From Fulvia fulva (Eukaryota; Ascomycota; Dothideomycetes; Mycosphaerellales; Mycosphaerellaceae), in assembly GCF_020509005.1 (NCBI RefSeq), contig NC_063014.1, positions 248,001 through 312,000 on the forward strand: 64,000 nt of DNA, in the 5' to 3' direction. Below, one piece after another: positions 42,479 through 52,471 of this stretch (the first letter of the stretch is position 1; each line of letters begins with the position of its first letter). Both the position numbers and the translations under genes were made by a program. The notes under the pieces are model-generated. The model worked only from the letters and a program-made list of their open reading frames with translations. It searched no databases and had not been told where the DNA came from.

Positions 42479-43469
42479 CTTGCGGCTTTGTTGTAGGGTT
42501 GAGAGGATGGGGTTGGTGGTGGAGGATAGGGCGGGTTCGGGGTGGTAGAGGGCGCCTACTGCTGCGAGAGGGATACCGATACCGGAGCGAAGAGGTTTGA
42601 AGCCTGCGCGGCGAAAGGCGTTGGCGAACACTTTGGCTGTTGTGGTGGTGGTGTTGTGGTGTAGTTTGATCGTTCGTAGTGGGGTGTTTCAATGGTGGGA
42701 GGATTGTGAGATTTATGCTTTATGGACAGCTTGACACATATGGCACGATCCTCGGAGGGTTGAGGCAAGGGAAGATATGGTGCAAGGTGGATCTGAACGA
42801 GCACAAGTTTGTCATAGCGAAAACTAGAAAAGTCCACGAGCTCTTTCTGACGACACCTCTGCCTTCGGCCGCTGAGAAATCGGAAGTGGTCTGGATGCGG
42901 TAAGACTAAGACAAACGGAATTGCCGTGTGTTAGCGCCTTCTGCACAAAGATGTTGCATTCCTTCTTGTCCTCAACACCCCTTTGTCACTCCCTGAATTC
43001 CTCAGCAACAGCTACAATGCTTCGCTGCGCTTCATGAGATTATCAGACCTCCTTTGATCTTATCGCTGGCCTTACACAAATCGGGACTGAACCTGGTTGA
43101 TGGTGCTGTGGGGGTTCATGATCAACCGGCAACTCGCCGACGACATCCTAATGCGAAGGGTCAAGAACGAGCAAAACCAGCATTGATAATGTCGGATCAT
43201 ACGAGAAAGCTGTTGCAGTAGCTGATCGATAGACGTCTCTCCCAGACTGCCGCGTATTTTTCTCCCTTCGACTCCGTCTTGACTGCCTGACCTTAGCACA
43301 TTACCCACCAAACTGCCCTTAAGATGCCTAGAACTACCTTCGAAATCGCCACCAGCAGACCGCAGCGCGTCGTACACCTTGAACGCAAAAAGACAGCCTC
43401 AACCCGCCGGCGCTCCAGCGCCTACCATGGCCAGAGCAACCAACACGCCTGAAGTGACAAGACACGCCC
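42479..43469. other. Region upstream of thioredoxin reductase
   Basis: About 1 kb. The first 150 bp include the possible non-AUG extension of thioredoxin reductase and a GTG-rich run (42641-42660). One small frame with ATG is listed separately at 43324. No other gene is supported. Confidence 0.45.
43324..43452 (+). CDS. Possible 42-residue basic small protein
   Basis: An isolated frame starting with ATG encodes MPRTTFEIATSRPQRVVHLE and then a Lys/Arg/Ser-rich tail. There is no homologue I recognise. The composition is coding-like and the preceding bases are an acceptable start context, but at this length chance is a serious alternative. Confidence 0.2.
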   Translation: MPRTTFEIATSRPQRVVHLERKKTASTRRRSSAYHGQSNQHA

Positions 43470-44075
43470 CTACCCTTCGCTATGCTCACCATCCCCGACC
43501 TTCAACTTAGCCATACCGCGCTGCATCTTCATCTCCGCCCGTGCAAGCTTCGCCTCCTCCTGCTTACCCTCATCATACGCTCGCACTTGATCTCGAGATG
43601 GTCCAGCACGGGCTCTCGCAGCCATGGACTCGAAAGTCGGCTTCGAGTCACGCTCTCGCTGAAGCGCCTCGGCGCGCTGTTGCAGATAGCCATACATGGG
43701 GTCTTGCGGATCGTCGAAAGAGTCGGCGAGCGCCTCAGCAGTGTGGTCTGTCTGCAAGCGCTGGGAGCGACGCACCATGGGGCTCGGGTACTGGCGTGCA
43801 TGGGTCTTCCTGACCTCTTCGACGGCGGCGTGAACCGCAGCGGTGGTGTCATTTCCTATTCTTGCTTGCCACTCTTGAAGATCCTGGTGGTTGGCGTCGC
43901 GCGGTAATATCCCAGCACCTTTCAGGGCGACAAGGTGTTTGTTGCGGCGTCTCTTCTCGGTACGCGGGCGCTCGCGCTTCTTTGGTGGAACCAGCACGAT
44001 CTCGCCTTCCTCGTTGAGATCAAAGTGAGGGCCTTCGTCCATCATGTGCGAGTCGTCTTGCGCGTTGCACTCCAT
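43470..44075 (-). CDS. Unknown basic nuclear-type protein
   Basis: A single-exon frame of 201 residues from ATG 44075. An acidic start (DEGPHFDLNEEGEIVLV) is followed by a strong basic cluster (PPKKRERPRTEKRRRNKHL) that looks like a nuclear localisation signal. The rest is helical and charged, with MVRRSQRLQTDHTAEALADS and an Arg/Ala/Glu-rich end (KLARAEMKMQRGMAKLKVG). No domain is recognised. The frame is open further upstream to 44288, but without a better ATG. Confidence 0.65.
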   Translation of the reverse strand: MECNAQDDSHMMDEGPHFDLNEEGEIVLVPPKKRERPRTEKRRRNKHLVALKGAGILPRDANHQDLQEWQARIGNDTTAAVHAAVEEVRKTHARQYPSPMVRRSQRLQTDHTAEALADSFDDPQDPMYGYLQQRAEALQRERDSKPTFESMAARARAGPSRDQVRAYDEGKQEEAKLARAEMKMQRGMAKLKVGDGEHSEG

Positions 44076-44396
44076 TGCGTTGAAGCTCGAACCGCTAATA
44101 GTCGGTAGGTAAGGTTGATGGCAGAGACGGCTTCCTAGGTCGAGTATGTGGTGGAAGCGACGCGCTAACTGGGAGATAGTGTCGCTCACGTGGCGCAGTG
44201 ACTGTTGAGATGCCAGCGTTTTTCGCCACTTCACGACTTCCCCTTTCGGCTCCTTCCGAAAACACGACCACCACAGGGCAGGCAGCACCGCAAGTCAAGA
44301 GCAGAACTCCAATACACCGTTAGCTGATACTCTACTCTGTCTATATCACTGCTCCTCTCCCACAACCCCAACTCCGAATAGCCCCTGTCAGGCCCC

Positions 44397-46266
44397 CTAC
44401 ACCTCCTTCGGCTCCAACAAATCAATCTCCCCCTCCATCCTCCTCGCCTGCACCTCCAAATGCATCGGCGTATTAACCTGTTGCTCAACCTCCGTATCCT
44501 TCGGCACCTCATACCCCGGCGCGAACCTCCAGTCGTACTTCAGTAGCAGAAAGCAGAGCAGGATCTTGATCTGATTGCTCGCGAAGAATCTACCCGGGCA
44601 CGCATGCTGTCCATGTCCGAAGAGCATGTTGTCGGTAGAGAGCGCTACGAACTGATGGAGGTTCTCGTGGCCTGGTTGGGAGCGCAGCTTCAGGTAGCGA
44701 TGGGCGTCGAAGGTTTCGGGGTCGGGGTAGTAAGATGAGTCTAATGGTCGGTCGTCCACGACTGGAATTAGGCTGTTGGCGGGGAGGATGGCGCCGTTGG
44801 AGAGGGTGACGGGCGACTTGACGTAGCGGCCTGGGAGACGGAGGGGAGTCAGCTATAGACTAGAGGCTTGGGGGAACCGGCGGTGAGGGTGAATTGGACA
44901 AAGTGCTTGGACTACACTATCATCCCCTGAACCACGGCTCGCCATCCTTCAATACCTACCCATAGTCGTGTGCCCCGTGCGGCACACCCTCGAGACCTCT
45001 TTCAGGAAGGAGTCTAAGAGTTTCATCTTGTATAGGGAAGTCTTGGCCCAGCCGTCTGCTTTAAGTACGGCTGTCATCTCCTCGCGGAGCTGCTGCGCGA
45101 TCTCGGGATACTCGCAGAGCTTGATGAGGCAGCGGGTCGACATTTCTGTGCTGATCTTAGTACCTCTGCTAGATCACATCAAGGACAAGTAACGACGTAG
45201 CGGTGGCGGTATGGATTGCAGCCAAACTCATATTCAGTTGTCCTTCAACATGATTTACTGGCCGCCCCGTTGCTGTCTGTTCCATCCATGTGAACGCATC
45301 GGTGACCTTGCCTGTTCGCTTAAGTTCTTGTCCATCGACTGAGCGCTGCTGTAGTATGGGTGTCAAAAGGCTCCTAGCCTTTGCTGCCTGTCTGTGAACG
45401 AACGATTGTCAGCTGTTTTCATATTCAGCAGGGTGGTTCTCCAGTAGGTGGTAGCGTACCTTCGCAGATTCTGGCATTGCGGTATGAACCAATGCACCAA
45501 CGGCCTTACGAGACCAGGATATCCGTGCAACAACTGGGCGGCAGTAAACGTATCAATAGTGTTCTGTTTAGCGATCTCCAAATACTCCTCATCGCGCGCC
45601 AACCCCTTCCCGGCCAAAATTCTAGTAGAAACTCTCGCAACCACATCACAAAGCGTCGGCTTGATCCGATGTGTTCTCCAATCGAGAGACTCTCCAAACC
45701 ACTTGTCAATGGCATATGTGGCTTCATCCACAATGTCGTCGGTAACCAGACCGAGAGCCTGCGTTAGTTTAGTCCGGACCATGTCGACTGTGAGGTTATC
45801 TGCCCGACTGGCTTCCTTCATGCTGTCGAATCCTGGGGGGTCGCCGTAGAATCCTTTTCTCGTGACTTCGCTGAAGGAAAGTGTCTCGTTGTTGCGGAGT
45901 TCATCGGCGAAGCGGCTTGGGACGATGATTTTGTAGCCTGAACCCGCTGAGACCTGTCGTTTGTTCATATCAAAGTTAGCACTGTGTCTCTGTCGAATTT
46001 TGCGTATCCCAAGACGGAGCGATCCATACCTGGAAGAGCCCATTCTGAGTCATTTCCTTGCCTTTGTCCAACATCCTCTTGCAATCCGTCATGTACGCGT
46101 GTTTGAGCGGCTTCAGAAATTCCTCCTCATCTGGCTTGACCACAGGAAAGCCAGCATAAAATCAATCGCCTGTGAAATAGTAGAAGATGAAGCTAAGAGC
46201 GAGCACGCCTGCTATTGCTTGCAACGACATAGGCAAAGCTGTAAGCTGATCGGCAAGGTGCGCCAT
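44397..46266 (-). pseudogene. Cytochrome P450 with a stop codon in the anchor region
   Basis: Five exons: 46266-46030, 45953-45460, 45391-45197, 45150-44960 and 44830-44397, with introns of 76, 68, 46 and 129 bp. Total 517 codons, the normal P450 length. All junctions stay in frame. The N-terminus (ALPMSLQAIAGVLALSFIFY) is a membrane anchor. The I-helix region reads SLAAIHTATATTEMSTRCL, the K-helix ExxR is EVSR, PDPETFDAHRYL is the PERF-like segment, and the heme motif is FGHGQHACPGRFFA with intact Cys. The only defect is a TGA at codon 35 (46162-46164), between anchor and proline-rich hinge (FTGD-stop-FYAGFPVV). It reads as a changed Trp or Arg codon. No splice alternative removes it without losing the anchor. 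A true pseudogene, strain-specific allele or sequencing error are all possible. Confidence 0.75.
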
Positions 46267-47099
46267 GGTGAATTGTTCTTTCTGGTATCAATATATGCGG
46301 CTACAGCCTGTAAGATAAACCAGGAACAGGATTGTCGCTGCATCGCGACTGTATCTATCCTCTCTCGAAGACACCAATATCCAAGAGTACATGTAGCCAG
46401 CATCCCTCGTCATTGCCTTCACTACGGAAGCTGGGAACTCTAAAAAACCGCTGCAAAGTTTGCCACGATGGCATAACTTGGGGAGTGCGTCGTATCGTAC
46501 ATTGTGCGAGCGTTGAAGCCAAACCAAAGAGTGCGACTGTGCGACATCGAGAATCTGCCACTGCATGTATGTACATGGGGTCGCGATGCGTTAGCGTTTC
46601 GGGCTATGTTACGGACAGAGTTGTGCACTCTCGGACCGGCGTTGTGCACGGGTGTGCAGCTCCCGGATGGCCGTGCGCACGATACTTCCTCCGGAAAGCC
46701 TGAATGATGCTGTTCATATCTTGCAAAGTCAGTGCAATATGCATAACATCAAGCACATCACGCCTCCCTTGACATCTTCCGGCCCGCCAGGTCCAGAAAT
46801 GGTATGTGTGTCTGATTGGACGAGATCTTCATGTGGTAATTCTTGCCTGAGGCCACATCACCACACCCGACACTCAAGTCTTGATCCACGCGGTCTTCTT
46901 TTGGCGATGTTGCCAGTAGGCCCTCGAAGGCATAGCCTCCGGCAGAGGGGCTCGTCTTTCAGGTTCGGGCTATAAATACCTTGAGCATGTAGCTATCAGC
47001 AAGGAGGAAGGAGTCGATGATCTGAACTCAATGGTATCTTTTACATATGTACACGGCGCGGCTCTATGTCAGTTTCGACAGCGCTCCAGCATACACACT
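46267..47099. other. Intergenic region upstream of the P450
   Basis: About 830 bp between two minus-strand genes. Frames here are short and uninformative. A TATAAATA sequence lies near 46970 on the plus strand but has no gene downstream in that orientation. Confidence 0.45.
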
Positions 47100-48045
47100 T
47101 TACTTGGTCGGTGGTGCCTGAGTTCCTTGTGTGAAGGTATCCCGCTCGGCGTACGACCATTGGCCATCCTGTGGCTTCTCCTCGAGGTCTTCCCATCTGT
47201 GATGGCATGTTAGCTTTGCCCTTCGTTCCTCAACTGCAAATGACTTACACTTGAGCCTCCAACAAGGTATCACAGAGCACACTCTCGCCCTCAGCGACCA
47301 TAATGACCTCTTCAATCAAGCCAGCCCCAATCTTAGCCTCAATATCATTAATCTGCTCCAAGCTCAACGGCGGCTCGCTCTCAATCCTCGGAATCTGTCT
47401 GTGCTCCTCTGTCAAGTCCCGTGCAAGCTCCTTGCCCATATACGCCCTCTCCTCCTCCGTCCTAATACCCTCCTCATGCGGCTTCCCCACAACCTCATCA
47501 TCCCACTCATCCGTCCTCTTCTTCGCCGCCTGAACCGCTGCAGCCTTCCAGACAATGTTGACCTCCTTGTTGCCGCTAGGTGTGACGATCGGTACAGTCT
47601 TGAAGGCGTCTGGTCGTGAGTCTGCGACTGCTTGTACGCGTTTCTGCCATTCTTCGAGACCGGATGGCTTTACTTGCTCAACGATTTGCATGCGGTGTTT
47701 TGTGAGGGCTTCCACTGATTGCCGGTAGACGGAGTGCTCGGGGAATTGCTTTAGCTTTTCGAGGGTGGTGTGGTATGTGTAGAGGAGGGTTGTGCGAGGT
47801 GAGGCGTGCGTCGATACGCCGGTGAGACCGGTAGGTGTGCCGGCTTCTAGGAACTGGGCACCCTTTTGCACAGAGGCGAGGAGTCTTGAAGCGACCCTAT
47901 GAATGAATGTCAGTGTGGCTGTATCTCAATGCCCTCTGATCTGGTCGATATGGTTCGCCTCCGGAATGGTGTCATTGACAGAGTCGCGAATGCCTGCCTC
48001 CACAACATGCCATACTTCACTGCTCTAGTGCTGCACGTACCTCAT
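47100..48045 (-). CDS. NADH:ubiquinone oxidoreductase (complex I) 29.9 kDa-type subunit, NDUFA5 family
   Basis: Three exons: 48045-48041, 47896-47258 and 47196-47100, giving 246 residues. The first exon is only five bases, ATG plus AG, and the second codon is completed across a 144-bp intron to give MRVASRLLASVQ, a short mitochondrial presequence. Motifs follow the fungal family: GTPTGLTGVSTHASPRTTLLYTY, then TLEKLKQFPEHSVYRQSVEALTKHR. It ends QWSYAERDTFTQGTQAPPTK. The subunit sits in the matrix arm of respiratory complex I. Without the tiny first exon there is no sensible start, so the intron call is strong despite the exon size. A CCAAT box (ATTGG on plus at 48143-48147) lies about 100 bp upstream. 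Confidence 0.9.
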
Positions 48046-48443
48046 TTTGGTTGAGTTGGTCGAGCGCACTGGTGTTTGGCAGCTCTCGCGACGATGGGGT
48101 CGAGATGGCGAGTTCAATGACCGCAAGTCTGGTAGTCTTCCGATTGGTCGATGAATCCACGGGCAGATCGCTGGCACGCTGCGACAGTTTACTCCACGCG
48201 GCAGGGGCGAGAACGGCCGAAGATAGCAGCAACTTGCTCAATAGTTACTGCCACCTGCCATTTACCTATACACTCCACGTGCCAGCATAATTAGCGTGAT
48301 CCCCGTCACTCCCACGAGTCCCACTCCACTGCCACGAAGCCCACATCGCCAACAAAGACGCCAGCCGGGCACAAGCGTCTCACTGAAGTTGCCAGTCCAC
48401 TCTGACGGGCCTTGAGCCCTACACCACCCACTGCGACTTCACA
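48046..48443. promoter_or_regulatory. Bidirectional promoter between the complex I subunit and membrane PDI genes
   Basis: 398 bp between divergent start codons. A CCAAT box oriented towards the complex I gene is at 48143-48147. An open frame at 48017-48241 on the minus strand overlaps the first exon and intron of the complex I gene and is not thought to be coding. Confidence 0.5.
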
Positions 48444-50582
48444 ATGCGATCCTCAACAATACTGCGGTGGCTTGCGCTGCCCTTCTTAGTCTACGCGACA
48501 GCAGCACCACCTTCAGAACCGCAAATACAAGACGGACTGCCAGGAAAGCGATTAGTGAAGCGAGCAGGCGACCCGGACGATGACGCGCCACAAGACACCG
48601 TCTTCAATGACAAAAAGGTGCCTGCGATACAAATGCTGACTGGCGACACCCTCGACGAGACGATCAAGGACGGCTACTGGTTTGTCGAGTTCTTCAGCCC
48701 GTACTGCCCTCACTGCATATCATTCGCGCCAACATGGCAGACAATGTACGAATTCTACTACACATCCGAACCAGTGCCTCAGTCACCTGGATCTGGCGAG
48801 ACACACAACGACCTGAACAGTTTCAAGAGGTATTATAACTTCAACTTTGCGAAGGTGGACTGCGTCGCAAATGGAGATGCATGCTCGGAGAAGGGCGTTG
48901 GATCGTTTCCTACCGTGATATTGTACAAGAATGGAAAGCAGATTGAGAAGCAGACTGGCCAGAAAGATCTGTCACAAATGAGCAAGTGGATAGAGTCGAT
49001 ACTGGAGACTATCAAGCCTGGGTCAAGACCAAAGGGAGGTCCTATGCTGCCCAAAGTGGGCGCGAAGGAGGCACCTGCTCAGCCTGCTCCGGCGCCACTG
49101 CCTCTCCCTTTGGAGGACAAGGGAGACTCTTCGTCCAGCGCCAAGGTCACTCTTACTGGCACAAGGATCGCAGAAGTGGCCAAGGAGACACCCAACATTG
49201 CGGGGAGGTCTATGGGTCTCACTGGCGAGAACTTCCAGCGAATGGTCACCACGACTCGCGATCCGTGGTTCATCAAGTTCTACGCTCCTTGGTGTCACCA
49301 CTGCCAGGCCATGGCACCCAACTGGCAAAGCATGGCCCGCCAGATGCAGGGACGTTTGAATGTGGGTGAGGTCAACTGCGATGTGGAGAAGCGACTATGC
49401 AAGGACGCCAAAGTCCGCGGCTTCCCGACACTGCTCTTCTTCCAGGGCGGCGAGCGAATCGAGTATGATGGACTTCGCGGTCTGGGAGACCTCATCAGCT
49501 TCGCAAACAAGGCAGTCTCCGTCAGGGAAGGTGTCATTGACATCAACGCTGCGGAATTTGAAGAGCTCGAGAAGAAGGAAGAAGTCATCTTCCTCTACTT
49601 CTACGACCAAGCCACAACCAGTGAAGACTTCGCCGCTCTCGAACGACTCGTGCTGAGCTTGGTCGGACATGCTAAGTTGGTGAAGACCAACGACCCAGAA
49701 CTTAGCAAACGCTTCAAGATCAGCACCTGGCCTAGACTGCTAGTCAGCAGAGACGGCAAGCCCACTTACTACACTGCACTCTCACCCCGCGACATGCGAG
49801 ACTACAGGAGGGTGTTGAACTGGATGCAGTCTGTCTGGCTGCCGATTGTGCCAGAGCTTACCGCCTCGAACGCGAAGGAGGTCATGGCTGGAAGACTTAT
49901 TGTGCTTGGAATACTGTCACGAGACCGGCCGGAGGACTTCGTGGTTGCAAAGCGTGAGATCAAGAACGCTGCTTTGGAGTGGATCGACAAGCAGACGCAA
50001 GCATTTCAACTGGAACGTCAAGAACTACGCGATGCCAAGCAGCTACGCATCGAGGAGGCCGAAGATCGCAACGATCAGCGTGCTCTACGGTCTGCGAAGA
50101 GCATCCGTATCAACATGGACGACATTGAGCGCAAGGAAGTTGGCTTCGCATGGGTCGATGGTGTCTTCTGGGAACGTTGGATACGTACCACCTTTGGAAT
50201 CAGCGTCGCGGATGGTGAGAAAGTCGTCATCAACGACGAAGACAACCACCGCTACTGGGATGTGACCATGACAGGCAACCCGATCGTTCCGAGTCGAACG
50301 TCCATTCTCGAGACATTACCACGCATCGTAGCCAACCCTCCCAAGATCGCAGCCAAGAGCACCACGAACGCCATCGGTCACGTCTGGTGGGTCGTCAAAG
50401 GGCAGTTCACCGAGCACCCACTGGTCAGCGCAAGCATGCTCATCGGCATGCTCCTTTTAGGCGCGATATATGGCCGAAGGCATCTCCCAAGCAAAGAAGG
50501 TTACATCAAGCTCACCGAGAAGAGCGGAATGAACGGACTTCTTGGTGGCAATGCTGGCAATGGTCAAGGGAAGACTGATTGA
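48444..50582 (+). CDS. ER membrane protein disulfide isomerase with two thioredoxin domains
   Basis: A single exon of 712 residues. A signal peptide (about 1-21) leads to a first thioredoxin domain with active site YCPHC near 91. It is followed by a Pro-rich linker (APAQPAPAPLPLPL) and a second domain with APWCHHC near 284. A third, redox-inactive thioredoxin-like region (VIFLYFYDQ) precedes a charged helical segment (LERQELRDAKQLRIEEAEDR). A transmembrane helix lies near 662-678 (ASMLIGMLLLGAIYG), leaving a short cytosolic tail. This layout fits fungal TMX/Eps1-like membrane PDIs, which fold or retain proteins in the ER. CHHC is less common than CGHC and may shift redox potential. Confidence 0.92.
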   Translation: MRSSTILRWLALPFLVYATAAPPSEPQIQDGLPGKRLVKRAGDPDDDAPQDTVFNDKKVPAIQMLTGDTLDETIKDGYWFVEFFSPYCPHCISFAPTWQTMYEFYYTSEPVPQSPGSGETHNDLNSFKRYYNFNFAKVDCVANGDACSEKGVGSFPTVILYKNGKQIEKQTGQKDLSQMSKWIESILETIKPGSRPKGGPMLPKVGAKEAPAQPAPAPLPLPLEDKGDSSSSAKVTLTGTRIAEVAKETPNIAGRSMGLTGENFQRMVTTTRDPWFIKFYAPWCHHCQAMAPNWQSMARQMQGRLNVGEVNCDVEKRLCKDAKVRGFPTLLFFQGGERIEYDGLRGLGDLISFANKAVSVREGVIDINAAEFEELEKKEEVIFLYFYDQATTSEDFAALERLVLSLVGHAKLVKTNDPELSKRFKISTWPRLLVSRDGKPTYYTALSPRDMRDYRRVLNWMQSVWLPIVPELTASNAKEVMAGRLIVLGILSRDRPEDFVVAKREIKNAALEWIDKQTQAFQLERQELRDAKQLRIEEAEDRNDQRALRSAKSIRINMDDIERKEVGFAWVDGVFWERWIRTTFGISVADGEKVVINDEDNHRYWDVTMTGNPIVPSRTSILETLPRIVANPPKIAAKSTTNAIGHVWWVVKGQFTEHPLVSASMLIGMLLLGAIYGRRHLPSKEGYIKLTEKSGMNGLLGGNAGNGQGKTD

Positions 50583-50918
50583 AAGCATATCGTGCATTTG
50601 GCAAGGCGTTCGAAGGGGAAAGCGGAGACTTGAAAGCTAAGTATAGCATCTCTGCGGCGAAGATTCTCGGCATGTAGTAATGAATAGTGATACCTTTAGA
50701 TATTTTCCTTCTGGCTACATGCTTCTTCACGGACTTCTTTTCACAAGAACGCGAACGAAGCCCAAAAGAGGCAACTTTGACGAGCAGAGCTAACGTCATC
50801 TAGATGCCACTTTCCATCAATGTTCAAACATCAAATTGTCCTTCTTCCCAGGACAACAATCACAACCCGACAACCACCACTGACCTTCATCTGAGCACAC
50901 CATACCATACCATCCATC

Positions 50919-51635
50919 ATGGCCCTCCGCACCCTCACCCCCAAAGCGGCAGCCGCCCTCGACGAACAACTCATGTCCACAGGCGCCTTCACAATCGACC
51001 AATTAATGGAACTAGCCGGCCTCGCAGTAGCCCAATGTCTCTACAAACTCTCCCCTCCCACCGCCTCTTCCTCGAAAATCCTCATCGCCTGCGGCCCCGG
51101 CAACAACGGCGGCGATGGTCTAGTCGCTGCGAGGCATTTACGGTATTTCGGATATAAGCCGAGTGTGTATTACCCTAAACAAGGCAAGGCGGAAATTTAT
51201 GGGCGGTTACGAACGCAGTTGGAACAGTTACGGGTCCCGTTTGTGGATGATTTCCATGGGGGTTTAGGGGGGACGGATTATGTCATCGATGCGATTTTTG
51301 GATTCTCGTTTAGTGGGGAGGTTAGGGAACCTTTTCCAAGGGTCATCCAGGCTCTGGCGGAGTCGAAGATTCCAGTCCTAGCGGTCGATGCGCCGAGTAG
51401 TTGGAACATCGAGACGGGGCCGCCGGGGGAGGGGCCGGGGAAGGGGTATATGCCGAGTGCGTTGATTAGTTTGACGGCGCCGAAGCCGTTGGTGAGGTGG
51501 TTTAGGGGAAGGCATTTTGTGGGTGGGAGGTTTGTGGGGGAGGAGGTTGCGGGGAGGTTTGGGTTTGATGTGCCGCCTTATGAGGGGTGTGAGGGGATTG
51601 TGGAGGTTGAGGGGGGTGGGGAGGGGAAGTTGTGA
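50919..51635 (+). CDS. nnr1: NAD(P)HX epimerase (NAXE/AIBP family)
   Basis: A single exon of 238 residues from ATG 50919. The family motifs are in order: FTIDQLMELAGLAVAQCL, then the GPGNNGGDGLVAARHL nucleotide/phosphate loop, YVIDAIFGFSFSG and VLAVDAPSSWNIETG with the catalytic Asp. It interconverts the S and R forms of hydrated NAD(P)H so that the dehydratase can repair them. Cytosolic or mitochondrial location is not decided by the sequence, which lacks a clear presequence. The last 30 residues are Gly/Glu-rich and the coding strand becomes very G-rich there. Confidence 0.94.
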   Translation: MALRTLTPKAAAALDEQLMSTGAFTIDQLMELAGLAVAQCLYKLSPPTASSSKILIACGPGNNGGDGLVAARHLRYFGYKPSVYYPKQGKAEIYGRLRTQLEQLRVPFVDDFHGGLGGTDYVIDAIFGFSFSGEVREPFPRVIQALAESKIPVLAVDAPSSWNIETGPPGEGPGKGYMPSALISLTAPKPLVRWFRGRHFVGGRFVGEEVAGRFGFDVPPYEGCEGIVEVEGGGEGKL

Positions 51636-51975
51636 TCGAGTGGGATGGGGTTGAGGGCGAGGAAGTTATGATGAGGTGGGATGGCTAGAGGGCGAGGAAA
51701 TGAGGGGTGCATCGAAGGAGGGAAGAAAGGAAATAAGGCCCTGTGTGTAAGAGCATAGGCTCGAGCCCATAGCGCTACTGAGCTGTGCGATTTGCATTAA
51801 GATCCGTTCATTTGCTCGACTGTCGTGGACTGACACCAACCTAATCTCTCGCTGCATCGCTCGGTGAAAGCTGCCTTGTCCCGTTACCTTCATCACAAAA
51901 TCGTTTCTCTTATCAACTTCAGCGCCCGAAGAGTCCTGCTGCCTACACCTTTCACACCCCCTTAACCAACCGCAA

Positions 51976-52007
51976 AACAGGAGAGGACGTGTTCACCCTC
52001 TCCTGTT
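51976..52007. repeat. Perfect 11-bp inverted repeat (stem-loop)
   Basis: AACAGGAGAGG at 51976-51986 pairs exactly with CCTCTCCTGTT at 51997-52007 around a 10-base loop (ACGTGTTCAC). It lies about 340 bp after the NAD(P)HX epimerase stop. It may be an RNA hairpin near a transcript end or a small repeat remnant. Confidence 0.7.
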
Positions 52008-52270
52008 GCTCCCGCCCTGTCGGAGGTGGCGGTGGGATCCGATGAGTTTCCGGCCCACCACTACCACCTTCTCACTTGTTGTGGAAAAAAGGAGAGAGGA
52101 TCTCGTCGAGGAGAAAGGTCCTTTGATCTAGTTGTGGCCGCGTCTCGCGACTTGTGACTCGGGACATGTGATTCGGGACTTAGACAAGCGACGTAGTTAA
52201 TAAAGAGAGGTAAATGGGCCGTTTGTTGCCGAGGTTTGGGGGCGTATGGGTATGGAGAGCATGTAGTCAG

Positions 52271-52346
52271 TCTGATCAAGCTGATCGATGCTAAGAGCAT
52301 GTGATTGTTCTGATCTAGCTAGCCGATGCTATGAGCACATGCTGTT
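52271..52346. repeat. Two imperfect 38-bp tandem copies
   Basis: Both copies begin TCTGATC(A/T)AGCT and share CGATGCTA(A/T)GAGCA, with a handful of substitutions. A weaker third fragment (GAGCATGTAGTCAG) precedes them. Low-copy tandem duplication; no function visible. Confidence 0.55.
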
Positions 52347-52471
52347 CCGAAATCTTCGGTCTATTCCAAGCTCACAACCCAACAGTAGCTTCCCTAGAGG
52401 AGCTCCTTTCCTGAGAGCATTCGCATCCAACCTATCGCATACCCCATCTCCAACCTCCCTCAACCTAAGCC

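Larger units (their letters stand above)
51636..52471. other. Intergenic region with hairpin and short repeat
   Basis: About 840 bp between convergent genes. It contains the stem-loop at 51976-52007 and the imperfect tandem repeat at 52271-52346. No gene is supported. Confidence 0.5.

Noticed and set aside
48017..48241. 74-codon minus-strand frame at the complex I promoter
   Set aside because: It overlaps the tiny first exon and intron of the complex I gene in a different frame; the spliced model matches the protein family.
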